Assembly: GCA_023055355.1 (NCBI GenBank)
Contig: JALJCS010000037.1
Location: 1,178,001 to 1,242,000 of the forward strand
DNA from: Agelaius tricolor
Taxonomy: Eukaryota > Chordata > Aves > Passeriformes > Icteridae
Length of the DNA stretch: 64,000 nt
Direction of reading: 5' to 3'
Position numbers and translations under genes: made by a program
The notes under the pieces: model-generated
What the model was told of the DNA's origin: nothing
What the model saw: the letters and a program-made list of their open reading frames with translations, nothing else
The model's database searches: none
Shown here: positions 46,637 to 58,679 of the stretch, piece after piece
Position numbering within the stretch: the first letter of the stretch is position 1
Layout of the letters: the number at the start of each line of letters is the position of its first letter

Positions 46637-48103
46637 TTTCCCCGTGCACGCTGCCCAATCGCCTGTGGCAGGGAGCAGGTGAAATGAGGCATCAAGGTGA
46701 GAGAGAACAGAACATCTACCAAAAAAAAAAAAAAAAAAAAAAGTCCCACCAGCTGAAAACACATTAGTGCTTCTATTTTCCCTCCTTTCCCATCCTCTCT
46801 ATTTATTCCCATCTTTCCCCTACTGCTGTCTGGGCCTTCTGCAAATGTGATGTGAATAGCAAACAGCCCCACAGGCAGCTCTGCTATTTTGGTTATGACT
46901 TTTAAGAGGCCCCAGAATATCCTCCACAGCCAAGAGAAGCCACCTCCATGTCAGAAACCCAGGGCCTGTGTTAGAAACCAGGAAAATCTTGGCAACTGAA
47001 TGATCAGGATTTAAAAAGCTGGTCTTCCTCTGGACTTGCATCTTGGGTATGACAGCCAGTGGGGAGTCTCTGATGCCTGCCAAGAGCAGCAATTACTTCT
47101 CTCTCTCAGCAACCAAATCTTTCCCTCCTCTATCCAGCTGCTGCTCTGTCACACAACAGCTGGGAATGTATGTTTGCTTACTCTACCCTTCCATCCAAAT
47201 GGGTGAAATTTGGTGCTGAGGCAAAGAAACAGAGAAATGGGAAGATGAGGGCACAGATGATTAATGTTACATTTCAAAGAATGCACCTCAGCCCTGAACC
47301 TGCTTCTATGCCACAGCACTGCTATAGGGCAAGACATGAATGAAAAGTGCTTCTGATAAAATCCAGTTTGCACATAGGAATGCCTGGAGAAAGATCAAGG
47401 GGATGCTTCAGCCTTGCCCACGTGTCAGGGGAAGGCTAAGCTTTCTTTTGACCCTTCAATCCTCTCCCATGACAAGGGGAAACTGCAGGTCTGGGCTGTT
47501 TCTGGAGGACTGGGGGTATTCCTGCTGGGAGTGAAGGTGACCCAGCTGCTCCTGACAACAAACCTGCTCCAAGGGAAGTCCTTGAGGGATGAAATTGCCT
47601 CTAAGTTCCCTGTCTTCCTGCCTCACAACCACTGCCTGAGATACTGGGAGAGGAGGAGGAGGAGAGTGAGGGAGAAGAAGGGGCTGGCACATCAAAAGTT
47701 TAATCCTCCACAGAAAGTTCAAATGCAAAATCTAAAGGTGTATCACAAACAAATCTCCCTGAAGCATTTGTTTAATGTTTATCCAGTTCTGAATCCTTTT
47801 CTTGGCAAACAGTCTGGCTTCCCTGTGAAGTGAAAGGGCTGGGACTCCCTGCCAAGTGTTTGAAGGCTTCAGAACAGCACATGGGAGATGGTATCACCAG
47901 GATGGATGTGAGGCAGGAGCCCATTCCCTGCACCTCGAGTGGCAGGTGAGGAATGTTCATGTTCAGCTGATGCACAGAGATGGTATCAGGGAACGCTTTC
48001 ATGTGGGTGCATCTTGCATCTGTTCCTTTCTTGAAAGAAAATCAACCTGGCAACTGTCTGGAGCATCTCTGCTGCTTGCCCCTTTCCATCTGTCTTCATT
48101 ACT
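46637..48103. other. unique sequence with poly-A run
   Basis: Poly-A at 46720-46742. No gene or known repeat. A 139-codon open frame at 47414-47833 shows no domain. Confidence 0.45.
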
Positions 48104-48166
48104 ATATTATTATTATTATTATCATCATCATCATCATCATCATCATCATCTTTATTATTATTATTT
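48104..48166. repeat. compound trinucleotide microsatellite (ATT)n(ATC)n(ATT)n
   Basis: TTATTATTATTATTATT at 48104-48120, then ten ATC units at 48121-48150, then TTTATTATTATTATTT. The ATC block is pure. Confidence 0.96.
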
Positions 48167-49080
48167 CTGTGCAAAGTCACCACTAAAGTGTGGTTCTAAG
48201 ATTTAAGTCCTTGTTTTTTGGATGCCAAAGCCTTCATGGATCTGAGCCAAGAGCTGGCAACTGGAATTTATCTAATGGATGAAGTTCTTTTGCACTTTTC
48301 AGAGGGACGTTGAGTATTTGGATTTGAGGATATAAATATGTTAAAAACAAATCATGTGCAGACCTATATTCTATAGACATGCACCACTTTAAAATATATA
48401 CGAAGGGCTGATTTTATGGGATTTCATATGAATGTAGAGAATATTCTCTTTTCTTTCTTTTAAATAAACCTCTTTTAAAAGGGAGGAGAAAGCAAATAAG
48501 GGAAAACAGCCCTCTCATTTTACTGATGGCTGGTTTAGGAGCAGTTATTAGTGACAAGGTCTCAGGTCAGGATCCTTTGCATTTGAATGTCTGAAGGAAA
48601 ATTAATTTCTGCAAGAAAATACACCAGAAGAAGAGAACAGAGAAGAAAAGGGTCAGATAGACCAAACCATGGGGGTAAGCTGGGGCTGACTGTTATTTTA
48701 TCTTTGTCCTCCAGAACAAGCAATATTTCTGAGATCACTGCTCCCCTTTTCAGCCTCATCTTTGTTACTCTTATTTTTTCCAAGAGTGAGACTCCTCACC
48801 TCAGGCCACCAGTGTTGAAAAGATCCAGCCACTGTCTCCTGTCCTTGTTGTCCTGCTGGTCTTGGCTCTTCTTCCCCCACTCTGGCACTGTCATCCATGA
48901 CAAAAAGGCACCTGGGACACAACCAAGTGTTGGGGCAGGCAGTACGATGCCCACATTTCTAGAGGCATTTCCTGCTTTCCCTGCTGCTGCAGTTGCAAAC
49001 CCCATCAGCTGCTGAAAAGGTCTGGGAACCCTTTGCTCAGAACCCTCAGAGAGTCCCTCAAACAGTGTTGAAGATTGCAA
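48167..49080. other. unique sequence
   Basis: No supported feature. A 142-codon frame at 48587-49015 overlaps minus-strand frames and lacks a domain. Confidence 0.45.
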
Positions 49081-49730
49081 TGCAAGATGTTTTCAATTGC
49101 CATCTGTAAGGCAGATCACCTTTGTCAAGTGGGCAGTTTGCCTTATCTCTCTCTTTGAGTGACCACATTCACACCTCCCTGGGAGGGGACATCTGCTGAT
49201 AACAGCCATTGAATGTCCCTGCATGGCTGATAAGAACTACAGCATCCCATTGGGAGATGTGAGCCCAGAGGGAGGAGCCAAGCATTGCTACCCAGATATA
49301 ATCCAGAGGTTTGGAGACACCAGCACAGCTTCTCCACTGGATTCCCCAGAGGAACAGCAGCTGCCTCTCCTTCCCCTGGATCTTCAGAGGCAGAATCCAT
49401 CCTTCTCTACAGGACCCCTGCTCCAGCAGAACCAGCCCTGACACTGCAGGAGGGCTGAGCCACATTTCCAATGGGACTGTGCCAACACCCTGACCCACAG
49501 GGTGTCAGGTTGGGTTCTGACTCCGTCAATGTTGTTCTAGTGCACTGCATTGTTTATTTTATCCTTTTATTTTTTTCTTTTCCCTATTAAAGAACTGTTA
49601 TTTCCTGCTACCATATTTTTGCCTGAGAGCCCCTTAATTTAAAATTTATAGCAATTGGGAGGGGTGGGGAGGGTTTACATTCTCCATTTCAGGAGAGGCT
49701 CCTGCCTTCCTGTCTTTCCAAACCAAGACA
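49081..49730 (+). mobile_element. probable solo LTR, passerine ERV
   Basis: Blocks GATGTTTTCAATTGCCATCT, GTCAAGTGGGCAGTTTGCCT, CCACAGGGTGTCAGGTTGGG, TATTAAAGAACTGTTATTTC and TTTGCCTGAGAGCCCCTTAA are in the order of a common avian LTR that I recognise. ATTAAA serves as the polyadenylation signal in plus orientation. The 3' end is CCAAGACA at about 49730. The 5' end seems worn or truncated and no clear target-site duplication is visible. Confidence 0.65.
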
Positions 49731-50084
49731 CAGAGAGAAACCCCCTTAGCAGTGGCAAAACCCCTCTTCCCTCCCTCCTCCCTTTCCCCCTCTCCAGAGC
49801 TCCTAATTAGGTCATTAATTCCTGAATCAGGCACACCAGAGCTGCTGCCACAGCAACGTGTCCCTGCCACGAGGGAAAAGTGGGCTCAGCAAGGACAGGC
49901 AGGACCAGCTCCCTGCCCAGCTGCTCTAAGTGCTGGTAAAGCAGCCCTCTGCTGAGGATCCTGCCTGGGCAATGGAAATGATGTCTTTGCCACTTGTTGA
50001 GGAAATTTTTCTCCCTGAGCCACCTGTGTTTAGATGTGCATGTGGATATTTGGTCCTGTTTTCCTCCCCTTGCTAACTCGTGTG
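49731..50084. other. unique sequence
   Basis: Nothing recognised. Confidence 0.4.
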
Positions 50085-50340
50085 TGGCAATTATTCTAAG
50101 CGAGCCTGCAGAGCTGAGCCCGGGCCCCTGATTGGAGATCTGGAGCTGATAGCCCTCTTCTTGGCACTCAACCATTTCCGTTGACTTCAAAGCAAGAAAC
50201 AAAAGATGTTTCAAGGACTTCTATAGAAAGTCACCATTAGATATGATGAGGCTTAGGGCCGTTTCCATAGCGATGCAGCCTTTTTACATTGTGATCATTG
50301 CTGCAAAATGGAAATGTTCTTTTGTCTCTGAAAGTCTGTT
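50085..50340. promoter_or_regulatory. candidate conserved non-coding segment
   Basis: A repeat-free stretch with retained CpGs (TAAGCGAGCC, GAGCCCGGGCC, TTCCGTTGAC, AGGGCCGTTTCC). It includes GTTTCCATAGCGATG, which resembles an RFX X-box half-site pair. Function is inference. Confidence 0.22.
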
Positions 50341-52073
50341 CACTTATTTATATATGTGTGTGCGTGTGTGTGTTTCTTTCAACAACAAAAAAAATAAGGA
50401 AAGTAATTATATTTCCTGGCAGGTTCCCTAAACTGAATCACCTTCTCACCCTATGAGGTTTTTGTTAATCCTTCAAACTCTTGCATCAAGGAAAAACTTT
50501 ATCAGAAAGGTTTTATTAAGGTGAATATTAGTTTTTAGGCCATCAGATTAACAGCTTTTTAGCAGAGGGTACTAACATCTTGTTCTACCAGAGGACTTGA
50601 AATGTAATGAACAGAAGCTGATCTGGTGACCCAAAAAAGAAAATCAAGCTTCTCCCTCTGACTTTTCCTATCATGTTTTCATCCTACTGTGCTCAATATC
50701 TTCATATCTGTTGCTTCATCCTGTTACTTTGCCACCACTGATCAGAATTCACCTGAAAATCAATGATGCAATCAGAACACCAGGCTCCCCCAGAGCTGTG
50801 TCACTTTCCTGGAGAGGAAACACTTCTACCTTCATTGGACATCAAGGTGGCTGTTTGGGACTCTAAAGTTCGGAGGAAAATATCCAAATTTTCTCTTTCT
50901 GCTAAGAGAATTATTTTTGGGCAGGGTAAGAGGAGAGCTGGGAGAAGGTGGTGAGTACAGGCTGGAGGATCAAGTGTGTGCAGTTCCCAGTGTTATTGTG
51001 CTTCCAGCTCATGTCTGTGACTGGAAATGTCAGGACCAAATGCCACATCTGGCCCAGCATTTGTATCCTCTGCTCCACCTCATCTGGCCCATTCCAAACC
51101 TCACCCAGGTTATTCCTGAGAGCTGTGTGATGCTGGGAGCTGGGCTGAGCCAGCTCTGTCATGCCAGGGATTTTTCCTGCCTCTGTCCCTGTGCCTGTAT
51201 GTGGCCAGGTCATGGCACAGCTCTGAATGGTGTGTAACCAACCCCCAAATCCACCCCAGAGCCTTTGCTCCCTCCGAGCATCATTCTCTTGGTCCTCACC
51301 ACCCTCAGATGTCCCCATGCCTTTCACTCATGATGGTGACTGAGTGATCTGCCCATAAAAGCTGTGGTTTAGCTCCTGCTGCTTCCCTATTTGTTGTTTT
51401 ATTGTCATTTCTCTGCTAGTTGAACAGAGTTTTCTTCCCCTCTCTCCTCACGCTCCTCTTGCTTGCATAAAACATGATGCTGTATTGTGAACAATGTAGG
51501 AATACATTACATAAATTTCCCTTTGATATCCAGCATGTTTCCTGCTGTAATGGAATTGGAACAGAGCAACCTCTCCTCCCCGACATGTCAGATAACTCTC
51601 TATCCACTCTCCATTAGGACAAATGTCTGCAAGCCTTTGAAGAGCTAAAATACCATAAAGCAAAAAAGAAAATGTTAAGGGTGCTCCAGTGGGTATCACT
51701 GGAAATAATTGGCTTGAATTAAGTGAAGGGGAAATTTAGGCCAACTAACGGGAATAAAAGACCAAAGTCTGTTAGGCTGAGAAGTTGTCTCCAGAGCTGT
51801 TAGCCTGGGGAATAATCTCAAAGGAAGATGGTGCAAATTTTAAAAAGCAAAATGCATGATTTAGGGAGACAGTCTATAAAGCCAGTTGGTGAAAAATGTA
51901 TGGCTTTGAGTCATTCTAAGCTAGGCTGAAATGAAGCACTTCAGATCATAACACAGCAGAAAACACTTTGTTAGGCTGTGTGGGAGATGCTGACCTGCTG
52001 AAACTCTCCCACACTGACTTCTTGTGCCTTGATCCCTCAGGGACTTGCTCCATGTGCACCTATCACAGAATCA
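50341..52073. other. unique sequence
   Basis: A short TG microsatellite TATATGTGTGTGCGTGTGTG lies at 50350-50372. No gene or repeat family is recognised in the rest. Confidence 0.45.
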
Positions 52074-52280
52074 TGGAATGGTTTGGGTCGGAAGGGACTT
52101 TAAAGATCATCTTGTCCCAACCCCCTGCCATGGGCAGGGACACCTTCCACTAGAGCAGGCTGCTCAGTGTTCCATCCAGCCTGGCCTTGAACACTTCCAG
52201 GAATGGGGCACCCAGAAATTCTTTGTGCCTCCCCACCCTCACAGTGAAGACATTTCTCCTACCATCCAGTGCAGTGTCTC
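52074..52280 (-). mobile_element. CR1 LINE 3' fragment
   Basis: CACAGAATCATGGAATGGTT, GGGTCGGAAGGGACTTTAAA, CCCCCTGCCATGGGCAGGGA and CATCCAGCCTGGCCTTGAAC are in textbook CR1 3'-end order on minus. Confidence 0.96.
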
Positions 52281-53559
52281 TGCACACCGGCTGCAGCCCA
52301 AGTATTCCAAAGCAAGCCACAAATCCTGCTTGTAGCACCAGGTGAACTGGGGGAAATGAGATACGTCACTGTTTCTCTGGAGTGGCTGCTTATTCTCTCT
52401 TGGAAGGCACACCCCCTGTCAAGTTGTTTGTTTCAGGCAGAAACCTGAAGGCAAAATTCTGCTCTTTGACTTCTGTTCCTTTAACGCTCTCTCCCACGCT
52501 GCTCTGGGCTGTGGCAGAAAACAGCCTGTTAGATGTCACTGAGATGTGCCTGAGCAGGTTGGCATCCCACATGGTCTAATCCACGCAGATTCCATGAGAG
52601 ACTGGGAGAAAAGCACTCAAGTGCCACCCACACTTTCTGATGCTGACTAGCAACCGAGGCTGGAAACGCTACAGATACCTTGAGAGAGTGATGGGAGCAA
52701 GATGCCTTCTTTCATTTAAAGGCTTCTGCTTTGTTTTTTCTTGCTGCTGCTTTTTGATACAGCAATAGATCATATCTTTTATGTTAAAACCTTTTTTTTT
52801 CTCTTGTAAGAAATTAGAAAAGTAATTTTTCTCCTCAGACTATTAGACTTCCTGACATGATCTCCACAAATCCTTATCTCCATCTGGTGAAGTTCCAGTT
52901 CACAGTTCTTAGCTCCATATCTTTGTCCTTCATTGCCAACCTCACCTTATGTTTCCCTTAGATTTCTCATTCTGAAAACAATTCCTAAATCGTGGCTGCA
53001 GATTGAGGCTGGAAAATGCAAGGCAGGCTGGGGTCGTTCAGGACTGTGCATCGCTCCTGAGCTGGAGCTGCTTGATGGGATGTAGCTCTCAGTTCTACCT
53101 TTCTCTCTAATTGGGTGAAATCCATTATTTTATTCCCAGCTATTCATACAAGTGAATTACATCCAAGCTTTGTTTCCTGGGACTCCTGTATCTGGACATT
53201 TTGGCCAGTAACTGCATTCATTCATCTCCAGTGTCATGCATCTAAAGCTATTAGTACACATGCTCTTTCAAAACTCTCTTGCTCTGGGGCTCCCTGTCCC
53301 CTTGCCACCATCAGCACTCAAAAATTCTTCCAGTTTACTGCTTTCATCCTCCCTCCTGGCTCGTGCTGATCAGATCTTCTCAATGACATGCTAAGTTGTT
53401 TTCCTGACAGTGATGCATTATGCTGGACTCCATCAGCCAGGCAACCTTTGAGACCAGTCCTGGGAGTCAGGCAGGCAGACAGCTCAACTTGTCTCCATCA
53501 ATCAGTGAGTGAGACTTTATGGGCCAGAATGAGGGCTACAGGTGTAGGCCACTGTCACA
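52281..53559. other. unique sequence
   Basis: No recognised feature. A poly-T run lies at 52792-52800. Confidence 0.45.
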
Positions 53560-54000
53560 GTTTTAAATAAACACGATCAGTTTGCCGAGTGCTAAGCAAC
53601 TCTTTCTGAGAGCGTGTTGGTAAATGTGTTTATAAAGCATAAGAGTCCAATCCATCAGCCCTCAAAGAGCCTAATCAATATATTCCAATTTGATCTTAGA
53701 GAAGTTTCGCCTCTGGGAAGTTTAATTTATTTCAACTCATGGCCATGAAAAAATGAGCAGCCACAGCACTTTGACAAAATAGAAAAAGTGGATGAGGTTG
53801 TATCCAGCACCCGTTCCATTTCAATTTTCCATTTTACCTGAACAAATCACCCCTACGACTTGAATGACCATGGAAACTGATCGAGCGATGGAGAGGGACT
53901 GCGGGCAAACGAAGAGAGGAATAAAATATGGATGGGAAACGTAAATTGCAGGACTTCTAAAGATGCTTGGCTGCATTAGTGGGGTCTGTGCAGAGTATAA
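53560..54000. promoter_or_regulatory. candidate conserved non-coding segment
   Basis: Repeat-free, with AT-rich blocks and many retained CpGs (ACACGATCAG, TTGCCGAGTGC, AAGTTTCGCC, CACCCGTTCC, CCTACGACTTG, GATCGAGCGATGG, GCAAACGAAG, AAACGTAAATTG). The mix resembles vertebrate conserved non-coding elements more than neutral DNA. One sequence cannot prove it. Confidence 0.3.
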
Positions 54001-54260
54001 TTGGAATGGAATGCCTGGAACTGAATGTGCAAAGTAAATGGCTTGGTTTGCAACTGCACAGGGCTGCAAGGCCGGTGTCTGACCAGGCTGGTGTGTGGAA
54101 TCCTCTTCCCTGCATCTATACAAAACTATTCTTCTGTGCTCTTGTGACTTTGGCACTGAAAACCCTACTGCCCATTTCTCACAATCCCAACTTCAGGAAT
54201 CAACTCAAACCCCTCCTTTAAAACATTACTACAGTGGCTAAACAAAGCCATTCTGGAATT
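54001..54260. other. unique sequence
   Basis: Nothing recognised. Confidence 0.4.
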
Positions 54261-54510
54261 CACAGAATGATCACGTTGCAAGAGACCTTCAAGATCATTG
54301 GGTCCAACCCATGCTCTAACAGCTCAAATAAACTGTGGCACCCAGTGCCACATCCAGGCTTTGTTAAACACACCCAGGGATGGTCACTCCACCACCTCCC
54401 TGGGCAGCCATTCCAGAACTTTGTGACTCTTTCCATGAAAAACACTTTTCCTAATATCCAACCTGTATTTCCCTTGGCACAGCTTGAGACTGTGAATTCT
54501 CCTGAGCCAT
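54261..54510 (-). mobile_element. CR1 LINE 3' fragment, older subfamily
   Basis: CACAGAATGATCACGTTGCA, AGATCATTGGGTCCAACCCA, GATGGTCACTCCACCACCTC and CCTGGGCAGCCATTCCAGAA are in CR1 order on minus. More diverged than the copies at 28112 and 60847. Confidence 0.93.
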
Positions 54511-57500
54511 CCCCAAGTGTTGCTGCATCTGAGGAAATCAGAGCCAGGAATGAGCATCTGAGGAGCATCTCTCCAGAAAACCCCTGCCTGGACACTGTCT
54601 GTGATTCCTGGCTTTGCACCTTCCTCTCTGAAGGCTTCCATGGCTTTTTTTTATTCCAACTGTCCTTTTAGCAGGACTGGCAGCTGAAGCCTTGCTGAGC
54701 TGACTGAGGGGTATTGCAGGAAATCCAGTGTTGGCTGGCAGTGGCTCAGCCCTCTTCTGGAGGTTAAGATCACACTGCTCAGGTTAGATCAATCTACAAG
54801 AGACTTTGAAGTGTATTTAACAAAAAAATACCATGTAAAACAAATGAAACATTTCTTTCACTAACCCTCTAAGGAGTTAAGCCAAGATGCTTGACATGCT
54901 TGTTATTTTACACTGTGGTGGGGTTTTTCAGTCTCGTTGGTTTCCAGCAGGGATTTGGCTCAGAATGAACCATGAGACTGTGTTATACAGGGATATCCTT
55001 GGTTTTCATTAAAGATGGAGGCTGGAGGAGGACAACAGGTGTCTTCCCATTGTCAGAGACAATAATTTTTCTTCCTGAGAACCATCACTGTGTAACCAAG
55101 ATTTTTTTTTTTTTCTGGCTTTGGCCTATGTTACTAGAAAGGATTTTGGGGAGGATACTCCATTCAATGCTAATTTGTTAAGAATTGATTGTACTGTCCT
55201 CAGAAAATGCAAATCAGTTGTTTATACTGATGCCAGAAAATGTAAAATCAGAAATGAGTATGTTGATTTTCTTTCCTCCAACTGCATTTCATCCTAATGC
55301 TTCTGCTTTGATGCTTCTTCCCCAATCTTATTTGATATAGCATCAGACCATCTTTTTTATGTCAAACATTTGCTTCAAAGCTTCTCATAGCCTGTGCTAG
55401 TTGTCAAAAGTTGGAGGCAACATGTTTTAAACATTCAGCAAGCATTCTTCCGAAAAGAAAACCACTATTTCTAATGAGCATTTGAGAGTGTGGTGCTCTG
55501 CAGAAACTGTTTTTTAAGATCTGTCACAAATGATTTACTTTTATTAGTTTTAATGGCCCTTAGCTACAGGCATGGAATATAAGTGAAAATTAAGATATTT
55601 CTCACGAGATAAAAATAGATTTCCATCAGAGCTGGTGGGTATTTCCCTCCCCTCACTGATCCCCTCTTTAGTTCTGTTTCTGGATAGACAGCCCTGCTCC
55701 AAAGGAAACAACTCCATGGCCTTATGGCAGGCACATATCCCTCTCCAAGCCTGAGATCTGCTGACTTCAGAGGCAGATCTGAAATCCTACTACAACTCCT
55801 CTGCATCTTTTCCTTTTCCTGATCATTCCCAAGGCTTTCCATCAATAGTGCTCCATAGGCTTTGCTGGCTTTTGGCCATGGGACATGACAAAGTGTTCCT
55901 GCTCAGAACCATAGGTTTGTTTTTTCTCCTGTGGAGCTGAAGAACTTGTGTGAAACCCACATTTATTGATTCCCATTCATAATTTCACTCTCTCTCTCCC
56001 CTCCTCCCTGCTGCTCACATCCTCTGTCTTAGACAGAACCACGCTCTTCTCTTCCTCTTTGTGTTTTGGCCACGTTCTTTCCAGATTTTGTTTTAATTTT
56101 TTTTTTTTTTTTTTTAGAATGTGCTTTTATTGTGCTTTTTATCACCTCATTTTGTTATGTATTTAGTAGGGAAGGAGTGGTATAACCACACTCTCATCCT
56201 GAGGGCTCTGCCTGAGACTACCTGTGTGAGCAAGGCCTTGCCAGGCTTGCTCCAAACGGGAGCAAAGCTCCAAAGAGAAAATGCTGCTATGAGAGGATCC
56301 CTCCCCTCTGTGCCAACCCCCTTGCTTTGTTTCCAGCCACCATACTGAGTGATTCTTATTCAGCAAGAGATTTTTATATCACCTGCAACCCACGAGAGCA
56401 AAGCAGCAGTCTGTGGTTCCTACTGCAACTCCTCTGCATCAAAGGCTTGTGGACTTACTACAGCTGGAGTTGGTTCTTTGGTTTCAGTAATAGAGAAATT
56501 CACTGCATTTCTTGTAAAAGCTCCTGATCCAAAACTTCCTAAAATCCCAAGCATCTTCAGTTTCCACTTTCTAATCTGTAGCTGGTTGAGAGCTCCAGCC
56601 TGAATAATGTATCACCACTTGCAGTAAAGAGCTGTGATAACTGAGCAAAGACACCAAAGACACCTGATGCCACGAGCTCTTCCTGCACAGTAGTCTTTGG
56701 ATGCAATTTCCAAACTAAAACCATCATTGTTTTTCCCCTTAGGTCCAGTGCAGCATTCTCCATCTGGAATGTGCTCATTGGACTGGGGCTCTCCTGCCTC
56801 TTTCATAATCCTCAGTAATTAAGCTTTTACAGCTAGAACATAATTGATAACTTTATTGCTGATTAGAAAGACAGGCTATCTGCAGCTCCTTGCCCACAGC
56901 TTCATTGGCTGTGTGGTATGAAGAGAACAACTCTTGTTTTCCCTGGGGAAGTCAGCATTTGGGATGGGAACATGTGGAAGTAGCCAGATTGGGCTCTTGA
57001 TTACCCCAAAGAACAAGGAGACTAATTTCACCAAGTTAGAGTAATTACTCTGGATTTACATCAACAGGGTTGGGAACATGGTTTGGTCAAGAGAGCAGAT
57101 CAGTGGAATAAAACTGACCTAATTTTACAGGATTTCTTCTCTAAGTGCAGCCTCAATTTAATGGTCACCTATAATTAGTTAATTCATTTGCTACTATAAT
57201 AAATGCTTTGCAGCCCTTATAAATGTCCATTAAATGTGTCAAATTCCTTCCTCCTTTCTTCCACACACACGCAATTTCCTTGGCAAGTGAGAGAGCACAA
57301 CCAAACCAAAAGGTGAAAAGAAGGATGCAATATGAAGAGGGCATGTTTTCCCCTGTCACTCACATTCTCATGCTTGAATGAGTAACAAGTGCCCTGTAAT
57401 GGTGTTTCAAATGCAACATATTCCACCCTGGAAAAGGGAGAAGCAGACTCTTATTCCTTTTTTTGTGATTACTGTTTTCAGTGGAACCTTGGTGATTTAA

Positions 57501-58096
57501 TTCTGATGGAGGACACAGTCCTGACTTTGATTGGAAATACCTCTATAGGTAAAGGATGGTGAATTAGTTGAAAGTAATTGGATATTTTTAATGAAAAAGG
57601 TTCTGAATTTGATCTACATCTCAGAATTTGATTCTACATCTCTGAATTGATCTACATGCTTCAGGGTTTACATGATTGGTGACTCCTAATGCCTGGGGGA
57701 ACACCTGAAAACACAGGTCAGTTATTCACCTTTCCCTTCTGAGCTCTTGCAGCTTCTCCAGCAGCTCTCTCTCCCTATTGCACCATCTCTCTCTATTAAA
57801 ACACTTGAACAGTGACTCTGCCAAACCCACTGTTCACAGATCGCTCTGTATTTCTGGAACGTCTGTGGCGAAACTCAGATTAAAGCAGTTTTGAAAGCCC
57901 ATGCTGTATTCTCTCTGCATTCCAACTCTGGCTGGCAAAAAATTGAGGAAACTCTGAGTCTGGCCACCAGGATCAGGCAGGCAGGGGTGAGCTGGAACAG
58001 TTCAGGGTGGCTCACTGAGCAGCTTGGGGGACCTTCCCTAAGTGCACTTGGGTACCACATAAAGCTCAATTCGTCTTTCATCGTTGTGTGTCCCCT
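54511..58096. other. unique sequence with a small 19-bp tandem repeat
   Basis: At 57602-57659 the unit TCTGAATTTGATCTACATC occurs three times with changes. Poly-T runs lie at 55101-55114 and 56098-56116. The 56810-56900 part (AGTAATTAAGC, ATAATTGATAAC) is repeat-free and AT-rich. No gene is recognised. Confidence 0.5.
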
Positions 58097-58172
58097 AGAA
58101 TGGAATGGAATAGAATAGAATAGAATAGAATAGAATAGAATAGAATAGAATAGAATAGAATAGAATAGAATA
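58097..58172. repeat. (AGAAT)n pentanucleotide microsatellite
   Basis: About 15 units of TAGAA/GGAAT, very regular between 58108 and 58171. It abuts a CR1 and probably grew from that element's ATTCT-type 3' tail. Confidence 0.97.
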
Positions 58173-58290
58173 TTCTGAGTAGGAAGGGACCCACAAGGAT
58201 TATGGAGCCCACCAGGATCATGGAGCCCAGCTCCTGGTCCTTCCCAGGACACCCCAACAATCCCACCCTGTCTCTGGGCGTGTTGTCCAA
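58170..58290 (-). mobile_element. CR1 LINE 3' fragment with expanded tail
   Basis: TTCTGAGTAGGAAGGGACCC, ACAAGGATTATGGAGCCCAC, CCAGCTCCTGGTCCTTCCCA and GGGCGTGTTGTCCAAAAAAC are in CR1 order on minus. The AGAAT array sits where the CR1 3' tail should be. Confidence 0.85.
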
Positions 58291-58679
58291 AAAACCCTAA
58301 ATCTGTCACTTGTATAAATCTCCTAAATCCTGCCCTAATCCCAGCCCTAGGCTCAGAGCATGCAGCATTCCTTGCCTTGCTCATTTTTCTCTATTTAAAT
58401 CCATGGACCAGGTGGATCAGTGGCTGCCAGGCAGAATCTCAATTTATGGGTTGGAGGCTGTAACTTCATCTGGGCTTGGAACCCCATATTTAAACATGAC
58501 AGACATTGCTGCTCATCCACTGAGATTTCCATTTAGGAAAAGGGTGGTCACTTCCCCAGCTCCCACTTTCACCATCTATTTCCTTCTCTTCTTTTGCTTC
58601 CCTCAAAGGAAGTCAACAGAGAGATGGCAGGAGAGTTATACAACAAACTACAACACATTGTGTAATTGAAATGGACCAT
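58291..58679. other. unique sequence
   Basis: Nothing recognised. Confidence 0.4.
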
